The notes under the pieces are model-generated. The model made no database searches, was not told where the DNA came from, and saw nothing but the letters and a program-made list of their open reading frames with translations. From positions 62,957,637 through 63,021,636 of the forward strand of contig CM019236.1 in the NCBI GenBank assembly GCA_009741485.1: a stretch of 64,000 nt of DNA, read 5' to 3'. The DNA comes from Malurus cyaneus samueli (taxonomy: Eukaryota; Chordata; Aves; Passeriformes; Maluridae). Each line of letters starts with the position of its first letter. Position 1 is the first letter of the stretch. Shown here piece after piece: positions 26,401-40,100 of this stretch. Position numbers and translations under genes: made by a program.

Positions 26401-29400
26401 TAAGATTTATAGAGCTGCTGAGTAAAGATGTACCCTTTCATCAGCTGCATACCTGAAGAGTTTAAATCAGGTGAGAATGAGCGCAGTGAGGGAGAGGCCA
26501 GCGGAACAGTGATGTTGGGGAGGAGGTGTCTTTGTGCAAGGAAGCAAAGAAGAGTAACGGGCTGACCCTTTGTAGGGTGACAATGGAGGTGAAGGAGAGT
26601 GAGAATGCGCCCTTTGCCTCAAACCCTTTGCACAGGTTTTAAAGTCAAGGCCACCTTTTTTGCCAGTGACTGGGAAAAGCAAACATGTAAATGCAGCTAA
26701 AAGAAGTGGTTGCCTGAAGAGAAACTGTTAGGAAACAATGTGATTCATCCACCCCTGGACCACATAATGTGGGCTGTGGGTATCAATATGGTCATTTTAG
26801 AGTCATCGGAGGAAGACACACAGAACAGTTATCTTTGCACCATAGTCACTTACCTTTCCTGTCCCTCTTTAAGTGATTCAATAAATCATTTCATTTCTAG
26901 AATGTAGGAGGATACTTGAAGGATTCTCTTTCATTTTGCAGGATCAAACAGCATTGGTTCACAAGAGAAAAAAAAAACCTATGAGTCATTAAATCCAAAT
27001 AAACCACCCCCTTGAGGACAAGCTGCTCAAACCAGGAGTCGCCTGGTAGAACCCACAGAAGTTACACACAGTTCTTCCTGAGTAAAGCCCACTTAGCTGT
27101 TGCTGGCTCTCTAATCCCTGCTCAAACAAAATCCAGCTGGAGGTCCTCTGCCATGATTAGCAGCTTGAGAAATTTCCCAGGATATAGTGCTTCCTTGTTT
27201 CTAAGGCAGAACTTTTTCTTCCCCCTCAAACGCTATTATGTAGTTTAAATATGCAGTTTAAACTCCCTCCACCACAGGGAAAAAGAACACCCTCCTCACA
27301 CCTCCCCCTGCATCCAAAAAACCAGCAACCCATGAAGGGAACTCTAAAAGGTACAAGTTAAATACAAACTTTATGCCAGGTTTAAGGTGATGCCAGACTT
27401 TCAACACTTTCAACAGAAAGCTGAAAAAAATATTAGGAAAACAAAGAGCCCTAGTCACAGGCAAGCAATCTTAAAATAAAAGCTGACAATGTTAATACTG
27501 TTTCTTTCACTTTCAAGAAAGAAAAGACAATTTCATTCATGTTTTGGTATTTGGAAAAAGAAATCTGCATACAGGAAATTATATGAAAACTACAAGAGGA
27601 AGGCAAAATTAGCAGTTTCTGGGAAATGGTCATTTATAGGAAGAGAACTCACTTTCCCAGGGTAGGCTGGAGTCCAGCCTCAATTCAGTGGTAAACGGTT
27701 CATTGCAGAGGAAGGCTGGAAGCAGGTTTAAGCATTAGCAGCCTGTGTGGATATGCAATGACTTGAAGAAATAAAACAGCCCAATGGTTAAAACACCATT
27801 TTTTCCTATTTCCTGAAATAAATGTTTTGCCCAGTGCCAAAGAAAACATTAAGGAATCATTTGAAGGGGAGCAGCTGCCACTCATTTAATTTTTAAAGTT
27901 GCTCAGTGGCTGTGCATGTCCTTTTGCTGATTTGTGAGCAAAACTGAGCAAAAAATTCAGCAGATCCCTCTGCATTACTTTGCCCAGCAGAGAGGAGTCT
28001 AAGCTGTTTGCTTGGTTTTCTCATACAAATATGCACAGATTCAGCAATGCAAGGTTTCTTACCACAGATGTCAAGCAAACTCTCCACTGCCAGCACCTCA
28101 ACACCTTATTCAGCAGTAAAGTGATTCAGTAGCTGGTCCATCACCATGAAGTTAATAGCCATGGTTAAAATCAAAGAGAATTCAAGGTCTGTCCCTACTG
28201 CTGTTCCAAAAAGCAGCTAATTTACTAGCCAGAGCAGCTACTAACTCTTGCCTTTTCAGTTGTGTTATTTTGTGACCTCCCCTTGGCCCAAACAAGAGAA
28301 ATAAAACCCTGCTGTGTTGTGAAAAACAATTAAGTCCATCAGTTCTGACTGCTGCAATCCATTAAAGAACAGACCTTCTTTGTTTCACTAATTTGCCTCA
28401 TATTTGAGCAGCTATAAATTGAGAGGGCCGTTAACCATACTGTAGATGTGACTGGGCTTCTTTCGACATGAGTGCCAGTGACAACAGGGGGAATCACAAA
28501 TAGATTGTACCCAGACCATGGTACAGTGGAGAAAAAAGAGCTATCCTAATTCATTTCAGTGATTTTTGATTGGATTGCTTCCAGTTCTGTAAATTCAGGA
28601 AAATTGCAGCTTTTATAAGACAGGAAATGGCTGTAGTTTGTTGATACTGTTTTGTACATCTTTCTGATTAAGCATCCAGATATGGCCTTGTTCAATTGCA
28701 ATCTAATCTGTTTGAGTGCCCTGCCTGATATTGATGACAACAGGCTTGCTGTGTTAGCTAAAGTGGTTCTAGAAAAGATCTAACTCCAGAAAAAAATGGT
28801 CCAGATGATACAACAACATCCAATTCAAAAGTAAAAGTTAACTGCTTAGTTGTGTGATTAGGTCCAGTACTAGATTGCATATTGGTCTTCGTGAGGGCAA
28901 TCACTTCTAGAGACAGACCCAATGCTTTTGTTGAGGGATCTCAAAATGAGACAGCAGTCATGGGGAAATGTTTAGGCAGAAACTCCAACAGAGTGAAAAT
29001 GCCTGCATTTGAGTATTTCAGAGAATAATTACCCCATTTTCTCCCCTCTAAACTGAATGTCTGTGTTTAAGGTTTTTTTTTCTTTTACAGGTCCCTCAAG
29101 TCTTTTGGTCCATATGACCCTACTTTCACCAGTAATATTTCTCTGGCACACCTTGACCAGAGACACAGGAGGAGAACATCTGTGTCCCAGGAAATTATGT
29201 TTATAAACTGATCTGTGGACAAAGGTAGAAGAGAGGAGTAGGAAAACACAAATTCAAGCTCACTTTGTCTCACCCGGATGTGGTGCCTATTTCAGGCCTG
29301 TGTGATCTTGCCTTCACTCAGAACTCCTACTTTACTCTGCTCCATTCTTCAACAGTTCTTGGATAAAAGACCTGGAGCTCCAGGATAAAACTTCTCACTG

Positions 29401-30304
29401 TGCTCGGCTTTTTCCATATAATTTCTGTACTTCTCTAATTTTTGACTCTTGAAAATTCCCTGCAACTAATTTAACTTTCAGGGACAAGAAGAGCTTACTC
29501 TTAGCTAAAAGGAGGCCTTTCAGCAGCTCTTCTGCTCTCTGATGAGCATCCACATAAAGATTTTTTCCCTGCTTTTTTTACACTTCAAAAGAAATTCCTG
29601 TAAGGGTAGGGTGTGCACAGGGGTACCTCACACTGAGATGCTGATGAAATGCAAGGTCCTCCCAATAATTCAGCAACTCAATATCATTAAACCTGCTGAT
29701 AAATGTGCAGGCACATGTATATAGAACATAGATAACTCCTGCAGTTTTCCTAAAAAACTTGGAAACATTGGAAATACCTAATAAATTCACTCATTACTCA
29801 AGATCACATGAGATCATACTTTCATAGAAGATATGCTACATCTTGTAAAGCAAAAAAATCTGAATCCCTCCAAGGCAAAACAGAAGTTAGTATTTCCAAA
29901 TCACAGCTCTGCAATTTCTTCTCTACATGATGTACATATATATTCAAACATGTTACACCAATGAAATTGTGCATTTCCTAGCACAAGATATGAATTTTAT
30001 TTGTGCTTTAAGAAAATCAGCAGCAGTTCGTGTTGTTTAAATTCTCACTAAGCTATTTTTTTTAAATCTGTACCACTCATTAATTATAGTGGTGGGAATT
30101 AACAATGATGATTACATTTGCAGACTGAACAAATGTATTATTTGATTACTACACTCAATTCTTCAACTACTTTCCAATTAAAACTGAAGATTAGATGCAG
30201 AATATAAAGCACCCTGGTAGAATTTCCAGTAAAGTGAGTTGGATACCATGTGTAGAGATGGTATTTGAGATTCTCCACCTGTGTGCTCCTTTATGACCTC
30301 TGCC
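23481..30304. other. Intergenic DNA upstream of CAMK4, nothing assigned
   Basis: AT-rich sequence between the CAMK4 CpG island and the first LTR. Short open frames on both strands show no splice logic or family resemblance that I can see. A mildly GC-richer patch near 26,470-26,650 has no recognisable content. Enhancers for CAMK4 could lie here, but nothing in the sequence singles them out. Confidence 0.6.
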
Positions 30305-31215
30305 AGTGGGGTGGGTTGACCCTGGCTGGAATGCCAGGTGCCCCAGCCAAGCAGCTCTAGTGCCACCATCCTAAGCTGGGCAGGGGAAAGGCAATAAAAG
30401 GAAAAGCTCTTAGAGTGAGAAAAGGGCAGGGAGAGGTCACTCAGCACCTGCCATCACAGGCAAAACAGATTCAGCTTAAAGCACCTTCCCTCCAGCTTCT
30501 CCCTTCTTAACTTTACCCCCAATTTTCCCCATCTCCTCCCTACCAGTGCTGCAGCAGGATGAGAAGTGGGGGCTGTGGTCAGTTGATGACATGGTCAGTT
30601 CTGCCACTCCTCCCTCCTCAGGGGCAGGACTCCTCTCACTCTTTCCCTGCTCCATCACGGGGGCGCTTCCCATGTGAGACAGCTCTTCATGAACTTCTCC
30701 AACCTGAGTCCTTTCCACGGGCTGCAGCTCTTCACAAACTGCTCCAGTCTGAGTTTCTTTGTGGGGTGAAATCCTTCAGGAACTCACTGCCCCAGTGTAG
30801 GGCCCCCATGAGGTCACAAAATCCTGCCAGGAGCCCGCTCCAGCATGCACTTCGCATGGAGTCCCAGCCTCTTTGGGGCACATCCACCTGCCCCAGTGTG
30901 AGGTCTCCAAGGGCTGCAGGAGCACAGCTGCCCACCAAGAGCTGCACTAGGGACTGCAGGGAAATCTGATTCAGTTCCTGGAGCCCTTCCTGCTCCTCCT
31001 TCCCCACTGACCTTGGTGCATGTAGGGCCATTTCTCTCACACATTCTCACTCCTTTGCTTGGACTCCTGTTGCTATCATGAACGTTTCCCCCCCCTGCTC
31101 TTAGCAATGTTATCCCAGCTACTTCTCACTCAGCCAGCAGCAAATCTTGTCTTTGGGATAGGCTGGGATTGATTCCATCATCTTCCCCTACATCAAAACC
31201 CTGCCATGCAAACCC
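30305..31215 (+). mobile_element. Degraded avian endogenous-retrovirus LTR
   Basis: A GC-richer block begins near 'tggggtgggttgaccctggc' and ends near AAAACCCTGCCATGCAAACCCAAA. Both phrases are hallmarks, as I remember them, of a family of long bird ERV LTRs. Its interior has that family's serial phrases (gggctgcagctcttcac, aactgctccagtctgag, caggagcccgctccagc). No gag, pol or env frame flanks it, so it is probably a solo LTR. Boundaries are approximate and no target-site duplication was recognised. The open frames of 90-136 codons across it are not host genes. The orientation follows my memory of the family. Confidence 0.7.
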
Positions 31216-33406
31216 AAATCTGATGCAAAGCAAAATGTAGAGTGGTTTCATTGCTTATGTAAACAATTCCTCTTGTTTATCTCTCACACACTAATTTGGT
31301 ACAGTAAATACTCTTACCATTGTTTGGACCTTGATTTATGAAGTGCACCTAAAAGCTTTGGTGCAACATCTGACTCGTATAAATCACTTTGCAAAGAGTC
31401 ATAAATTCCTCTTGTCACCAGTAAAATTTTACATGTTTAGGGACATTCTGATTTCCTTAAATAGTATTACATATCTCTTTTAAAAAATCTGAATAGAAAT
31501 GCAATCAATGAAATATTAAACATTGATTTCAGTGAAAAATTTTTCACTGAGTCAAATGCTATGATCATAAATCACTATAGTGAATCTATCCATTTTTTGC
31601 TCATGTTCAAAATATATCAAAACAAGTCCTACTCTGCACTGGACCAGTCTTCACAGTAAAGCTCAGTTCAGTAGGAGAATATAATGATCTTTAAGCCTTC
31701 CCAAAGTAAATTACAAGGTAGGTATATGTAAAAAGGCATGTATAATTTGATTGCTGATCTACACACAATTACTGTGGATGTACAGAAAGATTTTTGCACT
31801 TGAAGACGATTACTCCTGCTCCCACAGAACTCCTGTGTAGGAAGGCAACATCAAAGTCACTAACCAGTACATGGAAACAAACAAACTAAAGCATTGAGCA
31901 CTTTCCAAGCTATTCTTGCTGTGTGTTCCTCACACCTTCTCTCTCTTAGAGAGAAGATTTTGACACCTTTTTTCTTTTTGTCTAGTTAAAGGTTGAACAA
32001 TTTTTTGTATGATTTTGATAATAGATCAGAAACTAATGTTGGTTCGTACCTGTGCAGTGCCAATAATTAAGCATACTAGTAGGTGTAAATGAAAGAAATA
32101 TCTGGTCAGACACCTTGAAGAAAGTTTGCAATCAGTGTCCCTCCAGGGTCAACAGTTTGACACTGATTTGGAGAATTATGGGGTTTCTACAATACCAGAT
32201 GAAAGTGAACTTGCAGTGCTATGTCTGTCTGTTAACCAAATAATCTTGGCTTGTTTTACAGAAGATTTCCAGAAAATAATCACACAAAACTTCCACTTTA
32301 CTTGTCACTTCCGCATTTCCATAGGATTTTTAGCAGATACTAAATGTCAGCAGTTACATAGATAAGCATGTTAACTGGCATGGGGAAGGAAATATGAGCC
32401 ATCAAAGTGAACTGAGGAATAGCAGAACTTGTTATGTTCTGCTGACTGCATTTGGAAAGAAGTCCCTCCAATAAGAAATGAGAGAAAACAAGAAAGAGTG
32501 TCTCTACTCCTCACCAGTGTGTTTCATCTTTGGCTCTGCAAGAAGCTCCCTGGTTGGCTGGCCAAATCCCACATAAACTTATTTAAGGCAACTTATAATA
32601 AGTATTTTTGGGTCTTGCTGTAAAGACTTATTTCAAGTAAACAAAATACTAAATCAGACTAATTTTGGGTTAACTTTTCCAATAAGACTTTAAAAACCAA
32701 AAAAGTCAGCTTTCAAGCAGAATATTTAACCTCAAAAGTAATGAGAGAAAACATTTGATTTCTTNCAGAGTTTTGGGGTTTTTTTAATGCAAAATTATTT
32801 ACCAAGTCTAGCTGTGAGTACACTGGGTTCCTATCAAGCTTTTCTATTTTTACCTTTGGAGAAGGTGTTGGTTAAAAAGATCCTCAGTTCTATGACAGAG
32901 AAGCAGCAGCAGCACAGACAACAACTACAAACAAAAAAAAAATGGCCACCCAAACAAACTTTAAAAAAATTTTAAAAAAACCAAAATCCCAAACCCTTTA
33001 GTTTTAACCATATAAAGTCTTAAAGACAGGAAAGTGAAGAACCATCTGTTTGGCACATTTATCTTGTCTATGGCTATTCATATTTTTCATAGTTATGCAG
33101 CTTACCATGGTAAAACACACCATGCTCTTGGGTAGCACTTGCAGCCATTTCCTTGGGCAATTCTTTCCTGCTGGGATATCAGCAGGAAAAATAATTTATC
33201 AGGTGGTGACAAGAGAGACCAAGAAAGCCTGCATCAGCCACTGCAGCATTTAAATGGGTGGGAACACGAAAAACCATGAGGGTAAGCGTTCCAAAGGTGT
33301 GAAGATTTTCCAGGAGTGATGATGTCTAGAATTTAAGGAACACACAGCCAGTTTAGCACCTTGTCATAGAATCACAGAAGGAACATGAGAAAAGCTGAGT
33401 GAGGTT
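31216..33406. other. Intergenic DNA, nothing assigned
   Basis: AT-rich sequence with no recognisable gene or repeat. An N lies at 32765, next to a T-rich run, and an A-rich stretch covers about 32,930-32,990. A very short CR1-tail-like scrap (cataga atcacag) lies near 33,365, just before the inverted repeat. Confidence 0.6.
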
Positions 33407-33610
33407 GATGTTGCAGCATCACCATATAAACCACACCCCCAAGTATTATTTTTCTCAATAGATTTACAGCTATAAAGTGGGAGACGGGATACATACGGAT
33501 TCAGGCAGAAGTTATTAGGAATAGTTGTCCTTGCAATTATGCTCTCTTCATTGCTGTGCCTGAGAATGGTTGTGTGCTGCTTGGCCAAGCCTTGAACATC
33601 TGTCTTTCTT
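33407..33610 (-). repeat. Inverted repeat, left arm (204 bp)
   Basis: The reverse complement of this segment matches 33,854-34,057 over the full 204 bases without gaps. I counted 7 mismatches by eye (about 97% identity). The element contains a TATA-like CTATAAAG and a stretch ACCACACCCCCAA. As minus-strand translation it gives the same short open frame as the right arm, but this looks incidental. The arm ends sharply at both sides: left of 33,407 and right of 33,610 the two copies differ completely. I do not recognise the repeat family; an LTR piece or a foldback element are both possible. Confidence 0.9.
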
Positions 33611-33853
33611 AGACAAAATTCTTTGAAACTACACAGGTCATCTCTATCTTGCTCTGTAACTCTGTCTCTAAAATCGTACAATATTTCTGAGCCTAACTTT
33701 AAAGTCCTTGGAGAACAAGAGCCATTGCTCTTCGAAGTCAACATTTATGTCATGTATTTCTCCTTGTACTAATCTTCAACAGCCTCACCTGTGACCTGGT
33801 GCTTCACCAGTGGAAAAACTTTTCTTATTAAAAGAGGTGGCATTTGCAAATAA
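33611..33853. other. Spacer between the inverted-repeat arms (243 bp)
   Basis: Unique sequence separates the two arms. It carries no recognisable gene. On the plus strand it ends in 'catttgcaaataa', which places an AATAAA-like signal right before the right arm. If transcribed, it would form the loop of a hairpin with a 204-bp stem. Confidence 0.7.
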
Positions 33854-34057
33854 AAGAAAGACAGATATTCAAGGCTTGGCCAAGCAGCACACAACCATGC
33901 TCAGGCACAGCAATGAAGAGAGCATAACTGCAAGGACAACTAATCCTAATAACTTCTGCCTGAATCTGTATGTATCCCGTCTCCCACTTTATAGCTGTAA
34001 ATCTATTGAGAAAAATAATATTTGGGGGTGTGGTTTATATGGTGATGCTGCAGCATC
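33854..34057 (+). repeat. Inverted repeat, right arm (204 bp)
   Basis: This is the partner of 33,407-33,610. It begins AAGAAAGACAGATATTCAAG and ends GATGCTGCAGCATC, a near-palindromic terminus. The high similarity to the left arm implies a recent duplication or ongoing gene conversion, unlike the strongly decayed CR1 copies nearby. A third, more diverged copy follows directly. Confidence 0.9.
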
Positions 34058-34165
34058 CACATAACCATTCTCAGGCACAGCAATGAAGAGAGCATTACTG
34101 CCAGGATAAATATTCCTAATAACTTCTGCCTATATTCTTATGTATCCTGTATCCCTCTGCCTGTA
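34058..34165 (+). repeat. Third partial copy of the 204-bp repeat, direct orientation
   Basis: Starting right after the right arm, 'cattctcaggcacagcaatg' AAGAGAGCAT and then TCCTAATAACTTCTGCCT repeat the interior of the right arm in the same orientation. It then decays (ATCCTGTATCCCTCTGCC). It is clearly more diverged than the two arms and has a small insertion/deletion. Its presence shows that the locus has accumulated several copies of one unit. Confidence 0.8.
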
Positions 34166-37100
34166 TCTCATCAAAAATAATTTCTTCAGTACCCAGCTTG
34201 CATTTTGACTAACTGCATGATATGGAATAGGTATTCTAGAAATCTAGTAAAACTAACTTGGAGGCCACATCAGTCATCCTGCTACTAGAGGAGAAAATCA
34301 GGCAAATAGAATACTGGAATTCAGGGTACCCTAGCAATTCACACAGTTCCATACAGGATGCTTTTCTCAAGCCTATAAACTTCTATCTAGGCTACCAAAC
34401 CCAGAATTTTTATATGAGAGGACTTGTGATGTGTGCAAAATATTTAAACCGAACAATGAAGCCAGGTCTGATGAAAAACAGATCAGTGAGACATGAAAGA
34501 TTGTCTTTATTCAACCCACAACCAGACAATGTCAACAAGCAATTCTCAGATAAAGTTTTTGTTGGTGAATTCTCAGTGGCTTGGTCATGAAACACAGCTC
34601 TTTTGTGGAGCAACATGCTGGTTTATACAACTACAATGACATACTTCTGCAGAATTCTAATATTATTAGATCTTGGTAAACCCAAACAATTTCATCCCAA
34701 ACTTTGTTCTCCATTAAAAAAAAAAACAAAAAAAAAAAACAACACCAAGGCCAGCTCTTGGTTTAAGACCACTTAAGAGGGTGTTTTTCCTCTAGAAATC
34801 AACTAACCACAACATATGCATTTTCAAGGATACAGGCTCCACCACTGATACTAAACTAGTGATAGATTTTCTGAGCAAAACCCTTCTCCTCCCACTGAAT
34901 CAGAGAATCACTCCCGCAGCAACAGCATAAATTTTCTACTGAAATGATGCATCTAGAAATAGACTCTGCCAAAGGCTGCAAATGAGAAAAGCAGAATGAA
35001 AGTATGACAGCCTGACTAGCAACATAGAGCAGAGACAAAGAGCACTTTTTAAACATCCTACATTCAATGTGCTCCTGTAACAAATTAGAGGCAGGCAGGG
35101 GGCAGGCTGAATGCCTGGTCCCACTCACATCAGTGGGTTTGGTTGCCATGGACTGGCACCGAGGTGACACGTGTCGGTGGTGTGCACACAGGCCATGCAC
35201 AGACTCACAAACACGGGCACATGTGACCAGCTCTTGTAAACAACCTTATCTGCTTCCAGCCTGGCCAGAAGAAGGGGCTGATCTGCTCAAACAAGAAGAA
35301 TTGGTTTGAATTTGGACCATGACCCAATATATGGACCTGGGAGTGCACCTGGGCTCTCAGATCACTTCCCTTGTGGTCATAGGTAATTCTGTCACAAATT
35401 GCTCTTCCCAGAAATGTGTCTTTAAAGCGTTTAGTGCAGGACCAGGAAATCAGGTGCTTCAACTCCTCCCAGCTGATTAGAGTTGTCTAAATTAGCAGGT
35501 ACCACATCAAGAATAGGGCAGGTTCTCTCCTCCTTTCAGCTCCAGCTCACAGTTTATTCTCATCCTGGAAAACAGGCTCTTATTTTAGATCTAGCACCTT
35601 TATTTAGCAAGGCATTGGAAATGACTTCAATTCATGTTGTAGATTTTTGTGGAAATTAAGCCCACGTGCACATCTTGCTGAACCAGTAAAAATCTACGTG
35701 AATTGGTGAATACCAGCCTAGGTTGTAGATTCCCAAATTTGCAAAAATTTTGAATTTGGAAGAAAAAGCCTTAGTTCCATGCCAGTGGTCCATCTAAACT
35801 TTCCTGTCAACTTCCTAAAAAATCCAGATTGTTAAAAATAACAGCTACAAAAACTGCAAACTTTTCTCCAAGACTATCAAAAGTGTCATCCCCAACCAGC
35901 AGTCTTTACCACCTTTTTTTAGGTTAAAAGAAAGTACAAAGGATCAGATATGTGTATATTTTTTTAAAGTCCCAGGGTCAAGAAAAGAAGAAGGCACTTT
36001 GCCTAAGTAATCCTTACATACCACAATTTTCTGCCACTATGATGTTTGCATACTGAATTCTTTGAAAATGCTAATTTCAAACTGAAAGCACTGTCAACCC
36101 ATAAACACGATCACAGCTGCAAGAACATACAAATTTCAGAGAAGATTCTGGGGCTTGGCTCTGCAACCCATGGTACATTTGCTAGAGAGATGAAGCATGA
36201 CAAGAATGAATTACTTCATCTATGAATACAAAATATATCTGTGACCTATCACATAGTACACAGACTTGGAAGTAAAAGGAGTTTTGATTCTTCCATGAAA
36301 CAAATAACCAATTGGCAAATAAACATCTGCTTCTAGAGCTGGGTTATTTATACTTGATCTTGAAAATAAGGACCTCTGTGCAACAATGCCAAATTTAGTG
36401 TGGTGCATCCAGCACAAGCTGACTACTTTTTAATTTAGGAGGCTACTGCTGTGCAGAATAAATAGGTACAAGTGGGTAATTGGCTGAGGAGGCATGAGGA
36501 ACAAACCATTGCAACTGATGGAAAACAACTGCTGGCAGAGGGAAGGAGACATTTTTTGGTGCAGGACGGAGAGGCTGTGTATGGACAAAGGTGCTGCTAA
36601 TGCTGTGATGCTCCATGGGATAGTAAGGAAATATTAATCAGGGGCCTAATTTGTGAAACCAAACAGACACTATGACAGACCAGATTTATACTTCTTCAGC
36701 ACCAGTGGCTCCAGACAACTTCCAGTGACTGAGAGTGTGATCCCCATGCCAGTCTTCCCAGCTTGCTCTCCAAGTTCTTACAATATATCCAAGGATTTTA
36801 TGACCAGAATGCAAACTAGCAGATGAAAACAGAAAGATACTGAGGAATATGTATGAGTTACAAAATTATCCTCCAGTGGCATCTCATTTTCTCATTAAAT
36901 GGTAGGTCAAAACTGTGTTGCCTTCTGGCAGCATAAGGAGAGTATCACCAGCAAGATGCTATCAACATGTGCTCTTCCTGCTGCCCAGTCCCCCATCCAG
37001 AATTTCCTGATCAAATTATCACATATGTTTTATCATTAAAATATGTAAATCTTCAGTGAATTTGCATTTTTGCATCTCAAGCCTTCTTAAATTCCTGAAA

Positions 37101-40100
37101 AACTCTAGTACTCACAGTTAGCAATCACATCATTCCTATTACCAATATAGCACATGCTCCTTCTGTAACAGCATTAGCTAGCATGGAATTTTATTTCCAG
37201 CAGGCATTCAAATAATTTACCATGTGAAATTACCAAATAAACTATTTAAGACCATAAGATAACAGAGTTGTTGAAAATGTCTCCTAGCCTAAAAAAGATA
37301 AAGGCAGAGGACAATGTGAGTTAACATGGCTGCAAAACTTTGCTGCCTTGAAGCAGGTGAAGGTCCCTTCATTTGAGGATCCAAAGTGAAATCTTAAAGG
37401 TGATGCTCTCTTCCAGTTTAAAAAATATCCTGGACAGATTTTAATCTGTGAACATGTGAAAAGAATCAGCTAACATTCTGCAGACAGCATATAGAGCATT
37501 TATGGGAAGAAAAAAAAGGGAAAAGTTAGCGTCTTGAATGCAAACATGAAGGAAAAAAACCTCAACAGTTGTTTTAGAAGTCTCAAGAGCCTTCACTTGC
37601 CCACCTCTCCACCTTCTGCTATCTGCTATTGTAATACATGCATTCAGTGACACAAATGATGCCTGTCCTCCAGGTTCAGTGAAGCGTACATCAGACTCCC
37701 CTTTTCTTTCTCAGACAGTATCTCAGCAATGAAGTCATTGGCTTTTACAAAGAAATCCAATTCCTTCGCAGAGCTAGAACGGATAATAGAAATACCGTTA
37801 TTAAAACATGATGATACTTACCACAGAGGATGAATGTCTGGACTTTTTCAAGGCTAAGTAATTGGTCCTGAACAGACTACACCAAAATATATGAATTTTG
37901 CCCCTGAAGGTCTTCTGGGCTGGGGGTACTAAAGGTAAGGACACTGCACAGGGACAGAATGCTAAGAGCAAATATTCAACTTATTGTTTTTTCAAGTGAT
38001 CACCAAACATCAAAAATTGTTGTTTATGCTTCTGAGTCCATTCAGAGTCCATGACCACGCTCCTCACACACCTCCCCTCATAAGGATGAAAAGTGCCTTA
38101 TTCAATAGAAGGGGCTGACCACAAACACTCCATTGCTACATCTTTGTAGAATTTCAACATTCCTTTATGTTCTTTCCACATGGGAATGGGATGGAAGGTA
38201 GTCTTTTAACCACCTGCCATCAGAATATTATTTTCCTGTCCATAAAGCAGAAGGCCAAACATGAAAATTGCTCAGGAATCTTAATATGACTAAATTTGAC
38301 ACTTGTGATCAAGAGCCGCCAATATAAATTTTAAAAAAACCATACATTCATCTGGTTTGAGTCAGGTCCAGTGATGTTTCCACCAGTTCCTGTAACAGAC
38401 ATTGCTGGGGAACATTTTTCTCCACACTTGATCTTAAACAATCTAGGTTACTGGGAAAAGAATGAGCCTTGGAAGGCATCCAAACCACTCAATCATTCTG
38501 ACAGTCATGGAAGGCCAGCTGCTGGAGAGGTTTTGCAAGAACTAAATGTAACTGCTCTAACAAGACATATATAAGCACAAAGTGACACTCTCGCACAGAG
38601 CAGGCCACAGGCTTTACATGCCTGAGTATTGCTTGCATATTGAGGAGGATATTTCCTTCTAGTCTGCCACTTTGTTTTGCTCATCTTTTTTTCTAAAATC
38701 CCTTGAATTCCTGGTTACAGTGACACACTGAACATTGATTCATTGAAGGAAATCAAGAATACATTGCTGATTTATTTAAGGCACTGAGAGATGGTGACAG
38801 TTCTGAGAAAAGAACTGACATCTTTCTGTTCCAGCTTAGCATGGAAACACAAGAAAACTCTGCTTTTCCACAACTCCAGTCTTAACTGCAAGCTTTTTTA
38901 GCTTTTTTTAGCTTTGTTCCTTCTTGTGATCCTCCTAGTGTATTTGTCCTTCCAGAAGTGGGAGTGATCATGGGAATTAGACTTCAGGCAGCTCAAGCCA
39001 CTAAACAGATAAATAGATAAGATGAGCAACCAGAAGTGCTACCGAGAACAAGTACCCTTAATGGGAACAAATACAGGCCATACTCTGTAATTTCCATTAG
39101 CTCTGGGTCAGCCCAGAATGTAGCATAATTAATGTCACATATAATTTATCAATGCCTAACATTCACTTTACAGTACTTGAACATTATCATTGAATATGCT
39201 TTTTAAAGTTTGCACAGAGCCTCGGAGAAGTTACCAAGTCCGCAAACAATGTAAGTGATCCCATTAAATTATATAAACATTTAAATGTGTGTGCAAAACA
39301 GAGAACACAATAAACTACTCATATTCTCAGCAATTTTTCTGCCTGTTTGAGTGCTAAACACCAGGTCATGCTTTTGCAACAGAGAAGCACCACAATGACA
39401 ATCCAAGGCCAAATTTCACCCGCTGCCAGCTTACACTCTGCAATGAAGGGGAGAAAGAGTGCTTTGGTCATGACATTACAAATGAGGCTGTCCATTTACT
39501 GCTAATGGCTCCATACATTGAAAAAACCTACAAAAACACAGTCTCTGCATTTCAAACAGTCAGCACAACCTGAAGACCTGTCCTCCTGCCCGGATCTCAT
39601 CCAAAGCTCTGTTTAACATAGAATTTCCAAGGAAAAACAATGTAATTGTGAAATGGTTTCCCTGACATGAAGTAGAATTGAGGTTTTGGAGTTTGACAAA
39701 CAAGGGCATATTACTGAAAAAGGCTGATACACTCTGAATAAGATCTTGTTTTTTAATTCAAAAACGGTAATTGTTAGTTAAGTATCTGAAAACAACAGCT
39801 TAAGATAATTACCTCAACTTTGCTACTTTTTTGAATGTTGATTGTTTGAATGTTGATTTTTTTAGTTTGTTTTTGTTTGGTTTTTTTTGTTTGTTTTTGT
39901 TTTTGTTTTATTTTTTGTTTTGTTTTGAAGATATTCTAAAAAAACTGAATAGGATTCCAGAAAGTTTGCCTGTGTTTTCTTTCCAGATTAATACACTGCT
40001 TGGTAACTAAGAGGATGATGCAAGCAGAGGCTTACTCTCAGATGTTTTCAAGTTGTCTGCAGCCCAAGAAATAATTAGTCTTCATGTTTTTTTTTTTATG

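Noticed and set aside
30476..31107. Several overlapping 80-136 codon frames on both strands
   Set aside because: All lie within the GC-rich LTR at 30.3-31.2 kb and match no protein.
33364..34064. Similar 126-aa (minus) and 84-aa (plus) frames that looked like a duplicated gene
   Set aside because: The similarity is fully explained by the 204-bp DNA inverted repeat. The frames extend beyond the arms into unrelated sequence and have no coding signature.
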